Program-made: the position numbers and the translations under genes
Notes under the pieces: model-generated
What the model was told of the DNA's origin: nothing
Databases searched by the model: none
The model's input: only the letters and a program-made list of their open reading frames with translations
Part shown: one piece after another, positions 6,488 through 14,910 of the stretch
Numbering within the stretch: position 1 is the first letter of the stretch
Layout of the letters: the number at the start of each line of letters is the position of its first letter
Assembly (NCBI GenBank): GCA_045545575.1
Contig: JAZQBE010000061.1
Coordinates: 1 to 34,091, forward strand
From: Shuttleworthia sp045545575
GTDB taxonomy: Bacteria > Bacillota > Clostridia > Lachnospirales > Lachnospiraceae
DNA: 34,091 bases
Direction: 5' to 3'

Positions 6488-8134
6488 GTGATTCCAAAAG
6501 CAAAGCAGATCTGCCTGACAGAGAATACATGCACATTTCCACCGGCCGCGGTTCTTGCCGGTCTGACGGAGGCGGAGGCAGAAGTCTTTGCGTCGCGCAT
6601 ACGGCGGATTCCCGGAAGAGAGGATTTTGCTCTGGTGCCGGAGGGGGATGAAAAGGCGTTTCCTATCACGGTCAGCCTGCGAAACAATGATGCAAAGGAT
6701 GCGGAAGGTTATTGTCTTCGGATCGCGCCGGATCACATTGATATCGACGCAGCGGACCGCGAGGGCGCCATTTGGGCGCTGACGACGCTGTTTGAGCTGC
6801 TTCGCGAAAATGGCGGCGAAACGCTTCCCTGCGGAGAAATCACCGACGCGCCGGATCTGCACTGGCGGGGGTTCCTTCTGGACAGCTGCCGGCATTTCTT
6901 CCCGGTCGAAACCGTAAAAAGCATGATTGAACAGTGTTCCCTGCGCAAGATCAACCGACTGCACTGGCATCTGTCGGACGACCAGGGCTTCCGCATCGAA
7001 AGCAAAAAGTACCCGAAGCTGAACAGCCACTCCTCCTGGTGGATTAACCCGGACGGCAGCCGGTACGGCGGATACTATACACAGGAAGAACTTCGCGACG
7101 TCGTGGCGTTCGCCCGGGCCCGCGGCGTGGAAGTCGTTCCGGAAATCGATATGCCCGGACACGTGACCGCCATCGTATCTGCGTATCCCGAACTTTCCTG
7201 CAGCGGCCAGCCGGCAGATGTCCCTTCCATGGGAGGCATTCATCCGCGGATTTTCTGCGCGGGGAAGGACGAAACCATTGCGTTTGCGAAGGACCTGATC
7301 GACGAGGTGCTTCCCATCTTCCCGTTCCCATACTTCCACATTGGCGGTGACGAAGCGCCGAAGGGAGAGTGGGAAGCCTGCCCGCACTGCCAGGCCAGGA
7401 TGCGCGCGCTGGGGCTTGCGGACGAAGAAGAACTGCAGGCCTGGTTCACCGAGGAACTGACGGCGCATCTGGCGTCTCGCGGAAAAACGGCCATCGGCTG
7501 GAACGAAATCCTAAAGTCCGGCAAGGTCAGTGAGCAGACCGTGGTTCAGTACTGGGCGGAGGAAGGCGAAGAGGACAACTACTGCGGAGCGGCTTTTGAC
7601 ACCGGCCGCAAGTGCGTTTACACCAACAGCGCGTTCCTGTATCTGGACTCCATCCCGGCCCTTTTGCCGCTTCGCAAGGTCTATCAGGTGAAGCCGGTTG
7701 TCAAGGCCGGGACAACGGTGCCGGCGGACAGTCTGCTGGGCATGGAATGTCCGCTGTGGGCCGAAATGATCGAGACAAAAGAACGTCTGGAGCAGATGGC
7801 GTTTCCGCGGATTTTTGCCATGGTGCAGCGCGCCTGGGGCAGCGCGCCGGCCTATGAGGCCTTTGTCGAAGACGTCGAAAATGAGATGAAGCTGCTTGAC
7901 GCCGACGGGATCGCGCACTTCACACTGGAAGAAGCCGACATTTCCGGCCGCGCGCAGCTGGACGCGGTTTCCGCGATCTGGAAGCCTTATATTGACGGGG
8001 TCAAAGCAGTCGGAGGAGAGGCGGAGGAGAAATACATGCCGGTCTTTCGGATGCTTCTTTCCACCAAGCTGGAAGGGCAGATGCCGGTGGATGTACTCAA
8101 AGCGTTTTTCCGGGAAATCGGATTGTACGACTGA
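6488..8134 (+). CDS. GH20 beta-N-acetylhexosaminidase
   Basis: The start is a GTG at 6488, fixed by AAGGAGGT seven bases upstream. The 548-residue protein has an N-terminal domain of about 120 residues and then a GH20 barrel beginning near LHWRGFLLD. The signature HIGGDEAPK holds the catalytic Asp288-Glu289 pair, and INRLHWHLSDDQGF and VPEIDMPGH are also typical. GH20 enzymes remove terminal N-acetylglucosamine or N-acetylgalactosamine by substrate-assisted catalysis (family knowledge). No signal peptide is visible, so the enzyme is probably cytoplasmic and acts on imported oligosaccharides. It follows the LacI gene after a repeat-filled spacer in which I see no good promoter. Confidence 0.92.
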   Translation: MIPKAKQICLTENTCTFPPAAVLAGLTEAEAEVFASRIRRIPGREDFALVPEGDEKAFPITVSLRNNDAKDAEGYCLRIAPDHIDIDAADREGAIWALTTLFELLRENGGETLPCGEITDAPDLHWRGFLLDSCRHFFPVETVKSMIEQCSLRKINRLHWHLSDDQGFRIESKKYPKLNSHSSWWINPDGSRYGGYYTQEELRDVVAFARARGVEVVPEIDMPGHVTAIVSAYPELSCSGQPADVPSMGGIHPRIFCAGKDETIAFAKDLIDEVLPIFPFPYFHIGGDEAPKGEWEACPHCQARMRALGLADEEELQAWFTEELTAHLASRGKTAIGWNEILKSGKVSEQTVVQYWAEEGEEDNYCGAAFDTGRKCVYTNSAFLYLDSIPALLPLRKVYQVKPVVKAGTTVPADSLLGMECPLWAEMIETKERLEQMAFPRIFAMVQRAWGSAPAYEAFVEDVENEMKLLDADGIAHFTLEEADISGRAQLDAVSAIWKPYIDGVKAVGGEAEEKYMPVFRMLLSTKLEGQMPVDVLKAFFREIGLYD

Positions 8135-8143
8135 TCGGTTTGT

Positions 8144-8193
8144 GCCGCAGCGGTAATCGTTCATTTAGGACTTTGCCGCCGCGGCCGTTTTTT
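8144..8193 (+). terminator. Probable terminator after the GH20 gene
   Basis: GCCGCAGCGG (8144-8153) can pair with CCGCCGCGGC (8176-8185) with one mismatch and a 22-nt loop. Six T residues follow at 8188-8193. The T run overlaps the spacer of the next promoter. Confidence 0.5.
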
Positions 8194-8200
8194 ATATAAT
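8173..8200 (+). promoter_or_regulatory. Probable promoter of the deacetylase-GH78 operon
   Basis: TTGCCG (8173-8178) and TATAAT (8195-8200) are separated by 16 bp. The start site would lie about 55 bp before the deacetylase ATG. No TGTGC-N4-GCACA operator is seen here, so this operon may not belong to the same regulon. Confidence 0.6.
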
Positions 8201-8261
8201 GATTCTATAACGTATTAAGATTCCGCAAGTGATTTGTTACAGAAGCAGAAAGGACGGAGAG

Positions 8262-9071
8262 ATGGGGACGAAGTATTTTTGCTGGAACATTGACGACGGC
8301 CTGGAGCAGGACAAAAAGATTACGGAATATTTCCGCAAATGCGGGATCGGCGCGACGTTTAACCTGAATTCCGGCACCATGGGAAGAAAGCAGATGATCG
8401 CCCACGTCGGTGATATCGGCTTCAAGGACATCCCGCTGGAGGAGTTTGATCCGGATCACTTTGACCTGGATCAGGTGGATCCCCGCATCGCGGCCTATCT
8501 GAAGAACATGGGATCGGATCTGACCATCGGCTTCAAGGAGGAATTCCGCATTCCGGCGGACGAGGCGGTGCAGGTTTACGAAGGCTTCGAAGTGGCCTCC
8601 CACAGCCTGCGTCACGAAAACCTGATGGTGCAGGATCCGGCGGCCGCCCGGGAAAGCGTGCTGCAGGACGTGGCGAATCTTTCGGCCATGTTTGGTACGA
8701 CCATCCGCGGCTTTGCCTATCCCTTCGGCATGATGGGTGAGCATACCATTCAGGACTTAAAAGACGCCGGCGTTTTGTTTGCCCGCACGACGGAACGGGC
8801 AGCGGATTTCCGCCGGCCGGCGGATTATTACCGCCTGCCCATGACGGCTTCCCACAGCCAGCCGGACGTGTTTGAGAAGCTGGAAGCCTTCTTCGCGGCG
8901 GACGCCTCGGAGGAGGATCTGTTCTTTCTGATGTTTGCCCATGGCTACGAGATGGATTTCGGCACTGAAACCAGCAACTGGGACCGCTTCCGGAAGATCT
9001 GCGACCTGGTGGCGAACCGGACGGACGTCCGCTGCGTATCGACGTCGGAGGGACTGGGACTGATTCTGTAA
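8262..9071 (+). CDS. Polysaccharide deacetylase-like protein (CE4/NodB fold)
   Basis: The ATG at 8262 is preceded by AAAGGACGGAGAG; an in-frame GTG at 8229 has no good ribosome site. The 269-residue product shows the NodB features: the Asp-Asp motif at residues 11-12 (NIDDG), the His114-x3-His118 metal pair in SHSLRHENL, FAYPFG, and a late Ala-His-Gly. Asp, His and His are the metal ligands of carbohydrate esterase family 4, which removes N- or O-acetyl groups from chitin, peptidoglycan or xylan (family knowledge). There is no signal peptide, so a cytoplasmic substrate is likely, perhaps an acetylated oligosaccharide linked to GH20 action. The GH78 gene starts 17 bp later in the same operon. 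Confidence 0.82.
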   Translation: MGTKYFCWNIDDGLEQDKKITEYFRKCGIGATFNLNSGTMGRKQMIAHVGDIGFKDIPLEEFDPDHFDLDQVDPRIAAYLKNMGSDLTIGFKEEFRIPADEAVQVYEGFEVASHSLRHENLMVQDPAAARESVLQDVANLSAMFGTTIRGFAYPFGMMGEHTIQDLKDAGVLFARTTERAADFRRPADYYRLPMTASHSQPDVFEKLEAFFAADASEEDLFFLMFAHGYEMDFGTETSNWDRFRKICDLVANRTDVRCVSTSEGLGLIL

Positions 9072-9088
9072 AAAGAGAGGGGGAAAAC

Positions 9089-11467
9089 ATGGATTTTGAC
9101 TTAAGCGCAATGATGACTAACTGGGCCTGGCTGTCCGAGTGGACACCGGAGGACGCCGCCGAACCGCGGATCGTGTATTTCCGCAAGACGGTCACCCTGG
9201 AAGAAGTGCCGGCGGTGCATACCATCCGCGTCAGCGCGGATTCCCGCTATAAGCTTTATGTGAACGGAGCCTTTGTAACCGAAGGACCGCAGAAGGCCAT
9301 CGACCGGATTGAGTGGTTTGTGGATACCGTGGACGTGGCGCCGTATCTGACTGCCGGCGAAAACGTGATGGCCGTCGAGGTGCTGCGTTACCCGGAGCCG
9401 AACAACAGCGCCACCGCGCCGAACAGCAACGATTCGCTGATCCGCACAGAGGCGGCGCATTTCTTCGTGGAAGATGACGCCGAGCCGCTGTTCGCCGCGA
9501 AAAACGGATGGAAGGGGACGATCAACCGCGAGATCCGCATCTTCGGCGAAGACGCGCATCCGGCGCCGATCCACATCCAGGAAGATGTCGCCGCGACGGG
9601 CGCCTTTGCCGGATGGCAGCGGCCGGGCTACGACGACAGCGCCTGGCAGCCGGCGGCGCCGAAGCTGGTATTCGATACGTCTGCCGGCGACGCGCCCTAC
9701 AACCATGTGCCCCGCACGATTCCGGCCATGGGCCACGCGGAGTGCCGGTTTGAAGAGGTTTCCGCGGTCCGGGAAGACGGCGGGATCGCCGATCTGTCTG
9801 CGCAGGTGAACGCGCTGCTGGCCGGAAAGGGTACGGTCACGATTCCGGCACATACAAAAGCCGTCGTTGAGATTTCGGCCGGCGCGGAGAAAAACGGCTA
9901 TCTGCTCTATGCCTTTGCGGGCGGCGCGGGCGCGAAGGTGACGACCCTCTGCTCCGAGTGCTACGCTTATCCGGTGCCGGATGCGCCGAGCCCCTTCGGC
10001 GGACAGATGATGCCCCAGAACCCGAAAAAGGGCAACCGCACGGACGCAGTGAATGGAAAACTGTTCGGCCATACCTCATTTTACACCGTTGGCGGTTATG
10101 GCACCGCCGATGCGCCTGAAACCTACGAGCCCTACTGGTTCCGCACCTTCCGTTACATTCAGCTGACCGTTGAGACGGCGGACGCGCCTCTTGCGATCTG
10201 CGATTTTGCCTATCGCGCCGTGGGCTATCCGCTTGACGTGCAGACGAAGGTGCAGGCATCGGATCCGACCTTTGCGCCGATCTGGGACATCTGCGTGCGC
10301 ACCTTAAAGCGCTGCATGATGGAAACTTATTTCGACTGCCCCTTCTACGAGCAGCTGCAGTACGGCATGGATTCGCGGTCGCAGATCCTCTTCACCTATA
10401 TGCTTTCCGCGGACGACCGCCTGCCGCGCCAGTGCATGGAGGCACTGCGCCGGTCTCAGCGCCCGGACGGCCTGTTAAACTGCGACGCGCCGACGATCCG
10501 TTCCAACATCATCCCGGGATTCTCCATCTACTACACGCTGATGGTGCATGACCATATGATGTATTTCGGCGACAGGGAACTGGTGGAGCATCACTTCAAC
10601 ACGATCGACGACATCTTAAGCTTCTTCGACCGCAATCGGAACGAGCTGGGTGTGGTCGGTTCCGTAGGCGGTCCGATCATGCGCACGAAATACTGGTCCT
10701 TCATCGACTGGAGCACCCTGTGGGGATCCAACGCCGGTGTGCCGAACGCCTGTCTGCAGGGCACGAAGGCCATCACGATGGAGAGCCTGCTGTATCTGTA
10801 CGGCCTGCAGAATGCCGCCGAGTGCGCGGACTTCATCGGCCGCACGGAGCGCGCCGAAAACTACCGCCGCCGCGCGTCGGAGCTGGCGGAGGCCATCCGC
10901 GCCTGCTGCATGGGAACGTATACGAAGGCGGACGGCAGCGGCATAACGCTTGTTCAGGACGGCCCGGGCATCGACGAGTATTCGGTTCACTGCCAGGTCT
11001 TCGCGGTGCTGACCGGCCTGGTCTCGCCGGAGGAAGGCCGCGCCATGCTTGAAACGACCGTGGGCAATCCGGATCTGGCCCAGTCCTCCGTATCCTTTAT
11101 GTTCTACCTGTTCCGCGCGCTGGAGCGGGTCGGCTGGTACGAAAAGACGGACGAACTCTGGAACCTGTGGCGGAAGATGGTGGCCAATCACATGACCACC
11201 TGCGTGGAAAACGATACCGACGAGCGCAGCGACTGCCACGCATGGGCATCGCTGATGTGCTATGAGCTGCCGGCCGTTTATCTGGGCGTGCGTCCCGCGG
11301 CGCCGGGCTTTGAGAAGGTGGCGCTTACACCGCAGTGCGGGCATCTGACGGAGGCCTCCGGCGACGTGATCACGCCGAAGGGCATGGTGCACGTGGAGTG
11401 GACGAAGGGAGCCGACGGCGCGCCGGCGGTGACCTATACGGTTCCGGAAGGAATGGAAGTCATCTGA
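9089..11467 (+). CDS. GH78 alpha-L-rhamnosidase-like protein
   Basis: The ATG at 9089 follows GAGAGGGGG. The 792-residue protein has an N-terminal beta-sandwich region (about residues 25-130, with SADSRYKLYVNG typical of rhamnosidase N domains). An (alpha/alpha)6 barrel starts around residue 390, with ETYFDCPFYEQLQYGMDSRSQ as the main family signature. A C-terminal beta domain ends the protein (LTPQCGHLTEASGDVITPKG). GH78 enzymes release alpha-linked L-rhamnose from plant pectin side chains, flavonoid glycosides or bacterial glycans (family knowledge). No export signal is visible. The Phe-Tyr-Glu-Gln-Leu version of the signature differs from the usual Arg-Glu-Arg and could mean a different specificity. 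It is operonic with the deacetylase upstream and a membrane protein 13 bp downstream. Confidence 0.85.
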   Translation: MDFDLSAMMTNWAWLSEWTPEDAAEPRIVYFRKTVTLEEVPAVHTIRVSADSRYKLYVNGAFVTEGPQKAIDRIEWFVDTVDVAPYLTAGENVMAVEVLRYPEPNNSATAPNSNDSLIRTEAAHFFVEDDAEPLFAAKNGWKGTINREIRIFGEDAHPAPIHIQEDVAATGAFAGWQRPGYDDSAWQPAAPKLVFDTSAGDAPYNHVPRTIPAMGHAECRFEEVSAVREDGGIADLSAQVNALLAGKGTVTIPAHTKAVVEISAGAEKNGYLLYAFAGGAGAKVTTLCSECYAYPVPDAPSPFGGQMMPQNPKKGNRTDAVNGKLFGHTSFYTVGGYGTADAPETYEPYWFRTFRYIQLTVETADAPLAICDFAYRAVGYPLDVQTKVQASDPTFAPIWDICVRTLKRCMMETYFDCPFYEQLQYGMDSRSQILFTYMLSADDRLPRQCMEALRRSQRPDGLLNCDAPTIRSNIIPGFSIYYTLMVHDHMMYFGDRELVEHHFNTIDDILSFFDRNRNELGVVGSVGGPIMRTKYWSFIDWSTLWGSNAGVPNACLQGTKAITMESLLYLYGLQNAAECADFIGRTERAENYRRRASELAEAIRACCMGTYTKADGSGITLVQDGPGIDEYSVHCQVFAVLTGLVSPEEGRAMLETTVGNPDLAQSSVSFMFYLFRALERVGWYEKTDELWNLWRKMVANHMTTCVENDTDERSDCHAWASLMCYELPAVYLGVRPAAPGFEKVALTPQCGHLTEASGDVITPKGMVHVEWTKGADGAPAVTYTVPEGMEVI

Positions 11468-11480
11468 GAGAGGAAATGAT

Positions 11481-12590
11481 ATGACAGATTTTCAGAACGG
11501 AAACGATACAAATCCGCAGCCGGAAGGGATGAATCCGCAGCCGCAGAGCGGGTATCAGGATCCTTACGGGAACCCCCAGGGTACCTATGCGAATCCGCAG
11601 AATCCCTACGGGAACGATTACTCCTACGGCAGTCCCTATGCGCCGGAGTATGAGGAGCCCGTAGGCCTTGGTTCCTATCTGGGCATGCTGATTATAAACG
11701 CCATCCCGGTGGTCGGACTGATCATGGATGTCGTGTGGGGCGCGTCCGGCTCGACGAAATCCCGGAAAAACTTCGGATGGGCCGCGCTGATCGCGCGGGT
11801 GATCGTCGCTGCCGTGGCAATCGGCCTGGTGACGGCGATCTCCGTCGGCATGATCGCGCTGTTTACCAATGCCTATGAGCGCCGCGGAGATGATTTTATT
11901 ACGGATTACGTCGAAGAGTGGGAGAATGACCTGGAGGATTTCAGCGAAGCCTGGCAGGTCGATCACAGTGACTGGGACGACAGCGATGCCGGGATGTGGG
12001 ACGACAGCGATGGCGGTGAATGGGACGACAGTGCGGCCGGGGAGTGGTACGATTCCGATTTCGACCTGGACGGGGAATATGACCCCTCCATTCCGGCGGT
12101 GACGGAGGGCATCCACACCTACGACGCGGAAACGGGTTCCTTCGTCTTTGACATCAACGGTGAGGAAGTGGTGGCTTCGCCGCTTTCCTACGGCGATTTC
12201 CAGAACCTGAACCTGCGGATGACGGGCGTGAACAATTACGACGACAGCGACCTGGGCATGTGGGTGTATCACGTAGATCCGAACCGCGCGGACGTGGACG
12301 TGTTCCTGGAAACCGAGAAGCTGGACGTCAACGCGGATACCAACGTCTTCTCCGCGATCATGTATCTCTATGACACGCCGAGCTCCTGCATGGGCTTGAC
12401 CTGCAATTCGGGCTACGCCGAGGTGATGGACGTTCTGCAGTCGATGGGCGCCGGGATCGAGGAAGATACCTACGATACGGAAGAGGGATACGGAAGCGTG
12501 GAGGCCAGCCTGGGCTTTGACTACCGGCTGGTTTTCCAGATTGACGACGGACATCTGATCAGCATTACGTTCCGCCAGCCGGTGGGGTAA
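11481..12590 (+). CDS. Hypothetical membrane protein with octapeptide repeats
   Basis: I do not recognise this 369-residue protein. The first 60 residues are rich in Pro, Gln, Asn, Gly and Tyr. Two hydrophobic segments follow at about 63-88 and 100-128. Next comes an acidic octapeptide repeat, Trp-Asp-Asp-Ser-x-x-Gly-x, from Trp165 for just over three copies, encoded by a 24-bp DNA repeat. The last 170 residues form a soluble region that includes GIHTYDAETGSFVFDINGEE. A cytoplasmic N tail, a membrane hairpin or anchor and an extracytoplasmic or cytoplasmic C domain are possible; the topology is not settled by eye. It lies 13 bp after the GH78 gene and 23 bp before a kinase gene, within one operon. 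Confidence 0.72.
   Translation: MTDFQNGNDTNPQPEGMNPQPQSGYQDPYGNPQGTYANPQNPYGNDYSYGSPYAPEYEEPVGLGSYLGMLIINAIPVVGLIMDVVWGASGSTKSRKNFGWAALIARVIVAAVAIGLVTAISVGMIALFTNAYERRGDDFITDYVEEWENDLEDFSEAWQVDHSDWDDSDAGMWDDSDGGEWDDSAAGEWYDSDFDLDGEYDPSIPAVTEGIHTYDAETGSFVFDINGEEVVASPLSYGDFQNLNLRMTGVNNYDDSDLGMWVYHVDPNRADVDVFLETEKLDVNADTNVFSAIMYLYDTPSSCMGLTCNSGYAEVMDVLQSMGAGIEEDTYDTEEGYGSVEASLGFDYRLVFQIDDGHLISITFRQPVG
11973..12068 (+). repeat. 24-bp tandem coding repeat (Trp-Asp-Asp-Ser octapeptide)
   Basis: Units begin at 11973, 11997, 12021 and 12045. Each starts with TGG, and the first two share TGGGACGACAGCGATG exactly. The fourth is degenerate. The repeat keeps frame and codes for the acidic octapeptide in the hypothetical membrane protein. 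Confidence 0.85.
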
Positions 12591-12613
12591 GCGATTCACA
12601 AAAAGGAGCGCCT

Positions 12614-13195
12614 ATGATTTATCTGATCGGCGGGTCCAGCCATGTGGGGAAGACCCTGATGGCGCAGCGGCTCATGGAGCGGCGGCAGGTTCCGTATATC
12701 TGTCTGGATCACATCAAAATGGCGCTGATCCGCACGGGCCGCACGAAGCTGACGGTGGAAGACGATTATGAAATGCGCTATGAGCTCTGGCCCTTTGCGG
12801 CGGAGTGGATCAAAACAGCCATCGAGAACCGCCAGCCGCTGATCTTCGAGGGCTGCTACATCCCGAAGGAGTGGAAGGACAGCTTTTCCGAAGAAGAGCT
12901 GTCACAGATCCGCGCGGTGTTCATCGTCATGTCGGAGGACTACCTGCGGACGCGCTTTGACGACCTGGCGGCGTATTCCTGCGTGATCGAGCAGCGGATC
13001 GAGGACGAGCTGGATCAGGAGCGGCTCATTGTCTGCAGCCGCGAGTTTAAAGAGGACTGTCTGGAGAACGGAACGCCGGTATTAGAAATCGATTCGAATT
13101 ATGATCCGGACGAGATCGCGGACCGCCTTGAGGAGATGCTCTTCGAAGAACAGGGGACGCCCCTTGCCCGCGTCATCAACCGGTTTCATCAGTAG
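12614..13195 (+). CDS. P-loop kinase-like ATP-binding protein
   Basis: The 193-residue protein starts with a Walker A loop, LIGGSSHVGKT, at residues 4-14, and resembles the adenylate-kinase-like P-loop fold. The motif Gly-Gly-Ser-Ser-x-x-Gly-Lys-Thr recalls 2-phosphoglycerate kinase-type proteins, but the rest is too divergent for a firm substrate call. Ile-Phe-Glu-Gly-Cys at about 78-83 fits the second conserved segment of such kinases. The ATG at 12614 is preceded by AAAAGGAG. It is the last intact gene of the operon starting at 8262. A glycoside-hydrolase remnant follows directly in the same reading frame after the TAG stop. Confidence 0.7.
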   Translation: MIYLIGGSSHVGKTLMAQRLMERRQVPYICLDHIKMALIRTGRTKLTVEDDYEMRYELWPFAAEWIKTAIENRQPLIFEGCYIPKEWKDSFSEEELSQIRAVFIVMSEDYLRTRFDDLAAYSCVIEQRIEDELDQERLIVCSREFKEDCLENGTPVLEIDSNYDPDEIADRLEEMLFEEQGTPLARVINRFHQ

Positions 13196-13570
13196 ACCGC
13201 GCGGCTGCCGGAACGGTATCTTTCCGGGGACGATACCCGGGGCAGCGTCCGCCGTTATCCCTACGATCTGGACATGACCGTGGTGTCCGTCGGCGCGGAT
13301 CTGTGCAGCGTGACGAAATGCTTTTCCAACGGGTCGGTTTCGCGGGTGCGGTACGACGGCATCGACGTGCGCGGGTATTACATGTGGTCGCTTTTAGACA
13401 ACTTTGAGTGGAACGCCGGATTTACGATGCGCTACGGGATGTATTACACGGATTTCGAAACTTTGGAGCGCATTCCGAAGAAGAGTGTTTCGTGGTACCA
13501 AGGCGTGATCGCGGACAGCGGGTTCGAGGCTGAGCCGATTGTGCTGGAAAACTCCGTGATTCTGAGATAA
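13196..13570 (+). pseudogene. Remnant of a GH1 beta-glucosidase (C-terminal end only)
   Basis: The frame from 13196 to TAA at 13570 ends with an unmistakable family 1 glycosidase C terminus: DGIDVRGYYMWSLLDNFEW, an MRYGMYYTDFET segment, then Pro-Lys-Lys-Ser-Val-Ser-Trp-Tyr. A full GH1 enzyme has about 450-480 residues, whereas only about 70 are recognisable here. The upstream part (ERYLSGDDTRGSVRRYPYD) does not look like the matching GH1 region, which implies deletion and rearrangement. The catalytic nucleophile segment (Thr-Glu-Asn-Gly) and the acid/base Asn-Glu-Pro are both missing. No ribosome site precedes the ATG at 13274. It shares its frame with the kinase gene and starts right after that gene's stop, probably because a deletion joined them. 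Confidence 0.8.
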
Positions 13571-13575
13571 GATAG

Positions 13576-13605
13576 AAGCCGGCAATGTCATTGCCGGCTT
13601 TTTCT
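13576..13605 (+). terminator. Terminator after the GH1 remnant
   Basis: Arms AAGCCGGCAAT (13576-13586) and ATTGCCGGCTT (13590-13600) form a perfect 11-bp stem with a 3-nt loop, followed by a T-rich tract. It was presumably the original terminator of the GH1 gene and now ends the operon. Confidence 0.92.
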
Positions 13606-13637
13606 TTTTGCCGGCGCTCCAATGAGAAAGGAACCGT

Positions 13638-14819
13638 ATGTTTTCTCTGCTTTTGCTGATTATCTATCTCGCCTTCGTCAGCCTCGGGCTGCCGGATTCG
13701 CTTCTGGGCAGCGCCTGGCCGGTCGTGCGTCAGGAATTCGGCGCGCCTCTGGAACTGGCCGGCGTCATTTCCATGATTATCGCCAGCGGAACGATTGTTT
13801 CAAGCCTGCTGTCAGACCGTCTGACGCGGCGCTTCGGCGCCGGCCTCGTGACGGCGGTCAGCGTCGCGATGACCGCGGTATCGCTTTTGGGCTTCGGCCT
13901 GGCCTCCGCCCTCTGGCAGATCTGTCTGTGGGCGATTCCCTACGGCCTCGGCGCCGGCGCGGTGGACGCGGCCTTAAACAACTACGTCGCCTTGCATTAC
14001 ACCTCCCGCCACATGAGCTGGCTGCACTGCAGCTGGGGCATCGGCTGTTCCATCAGCCCCTATATCATGGCGGCGAGTCTGCCCACCGCGGCCGGCTGGC
14101 GCGGCGGGTTCCGGCATGTGTCCTATCTGCAGATCGGCCTTGCGGTGATCCTGTTTTTAAGCCTCTCCCTCTGGCGCCGGAACCGCGTCGTGGCGGAGGA
14201 CGGCACGGAAACAAAAGCAAAACCGCTGGGCATTTCGGGAGCGCTGAAAATCAAAGGCGTTCCGCAGATCCTGCTGGCCTTTTTCGGATACTGCGCGGCG
14301 GAAACCACCGCGGGCCTGTGGGCTTCGAGCTATCTGGTGGAAGCGCGGGGGATCGACGTGCAGACGGCGGCGCGGTTTGCGTCCCTGTTCTATATCGGCA
14401 TTACGGTGGGCCGGTTTTTAAACGGCTTTATCGCGGATAAGCTGGGCGACCGGCAGATGATCCGCATCGGCCTGGGTATCATGCTGCTTGGCGTCCTGTG
14501 CATTCTGCTTCCGCTGGGCATTGACGTGGTGCCCCTGGCGGGTCTGATCATCTTCGGGCTCGGCTGTGCGCCGGTGTATCCGTCCATCATCCATTCCACG
14601 CCGGAGAACTTCGGCGCGGAGAATTCCCAGGCGATCATCGGCATCCAGATGGCCAGCGCCTACACCGGCACCATGGTGATGCCGCCGCTGTTCGGATGGA
14701 TCGCAAGCCACGTCACCATCGGGCTGTATCCGGTGTATCTGGCCCTGCTGGCGGCGCTGATGCTGGTGATGACGGAGCGGCTGAACCGGATTACGGCAAA
14801 TAATAAGCAGAACTTATAA
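13638..14819 (+). CDS. MFS transporter
   Basis: The 393-residue protein is hydrophobic throughout with about 12 membrane segments. It carries the MFS loop 2-3 motif in the form SDRLTRRFGAG, with a second matching loop (ADKLGDRQMIR) in the C-terminal half. LGLPDSLLGSAWP at the N terminus is common in sugar or drug MFS carriers of Firmicutes. The ATG at 13638 has GAAAGGAA upstream. It lies 33 bp after a strong terminator with no clear promoter between, so it may depend on readthrough or on a promoter inside the GH1 remnant. The substrate is unknown; a sugar is possible given the neighbours. Confidence 0.85.
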   Translation: MFSLLLLIIYLAFVSLGLPDSLLGSAWPVVRQEFGAPLELAGVISMIIASGTIVSSLLSDRLTRRFGAGLVTAVSVAMTAVSLLGFGLASALWQICLWAIPYGLGAGAVDAALNNYVALHYTSRHMSWLHCSWGIGCSISPYIMAASLPTAAGWRGGFRHVSYLQIGLAVILFLSLSLWRRNRVVAEDGTETKAKPLGISGALKIKGVPQILLAFFGYCAAETTAGLWASSYLVEARGIDVQTAARFASLFYIGITVGRFLNGFIADKLGDRQMIRIGLGIMLLGVLCILLPLGIDVVPLAGLIIFGLGCAPVYPSIIHSTPENFGAENSQAIIGIQMASAYTGTMVMPPLFGWIASHVTIGLYPVYLALLAALMLVMTERLNRITANNKQNL

Positions 14820-14838
14820 ATCTGACAGAACAAATCAT

Positions 14839-14867
14839 TTGCACGAATGGATGGTACGCGGTAGAAT
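14839..14867 (+). promoter_or_regulatory. Promoter of the SGNH hydrolase gene
   Basis: TTGCAC (14839-14844) and TAGAAT (14862-14867) are separated by 17 bp and lie about 45 bp upstream of the GGAGGGGG ribosome site. Confidence 0.75.
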
Positions 14868-14910
14868 CATCGCAGAAAAGCGGCTTTTGAAATCCGGAGG
14901 GGGCAGTCAT

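Noticed and set aside
13193..13570. Programmed stop-codon readthrough joining the kinase to a GH1 domain
   Set aside because: The remnant lacks all catalytic residues and nothing near TAG suggests readthrough. A deletion that joined the two is simpler.
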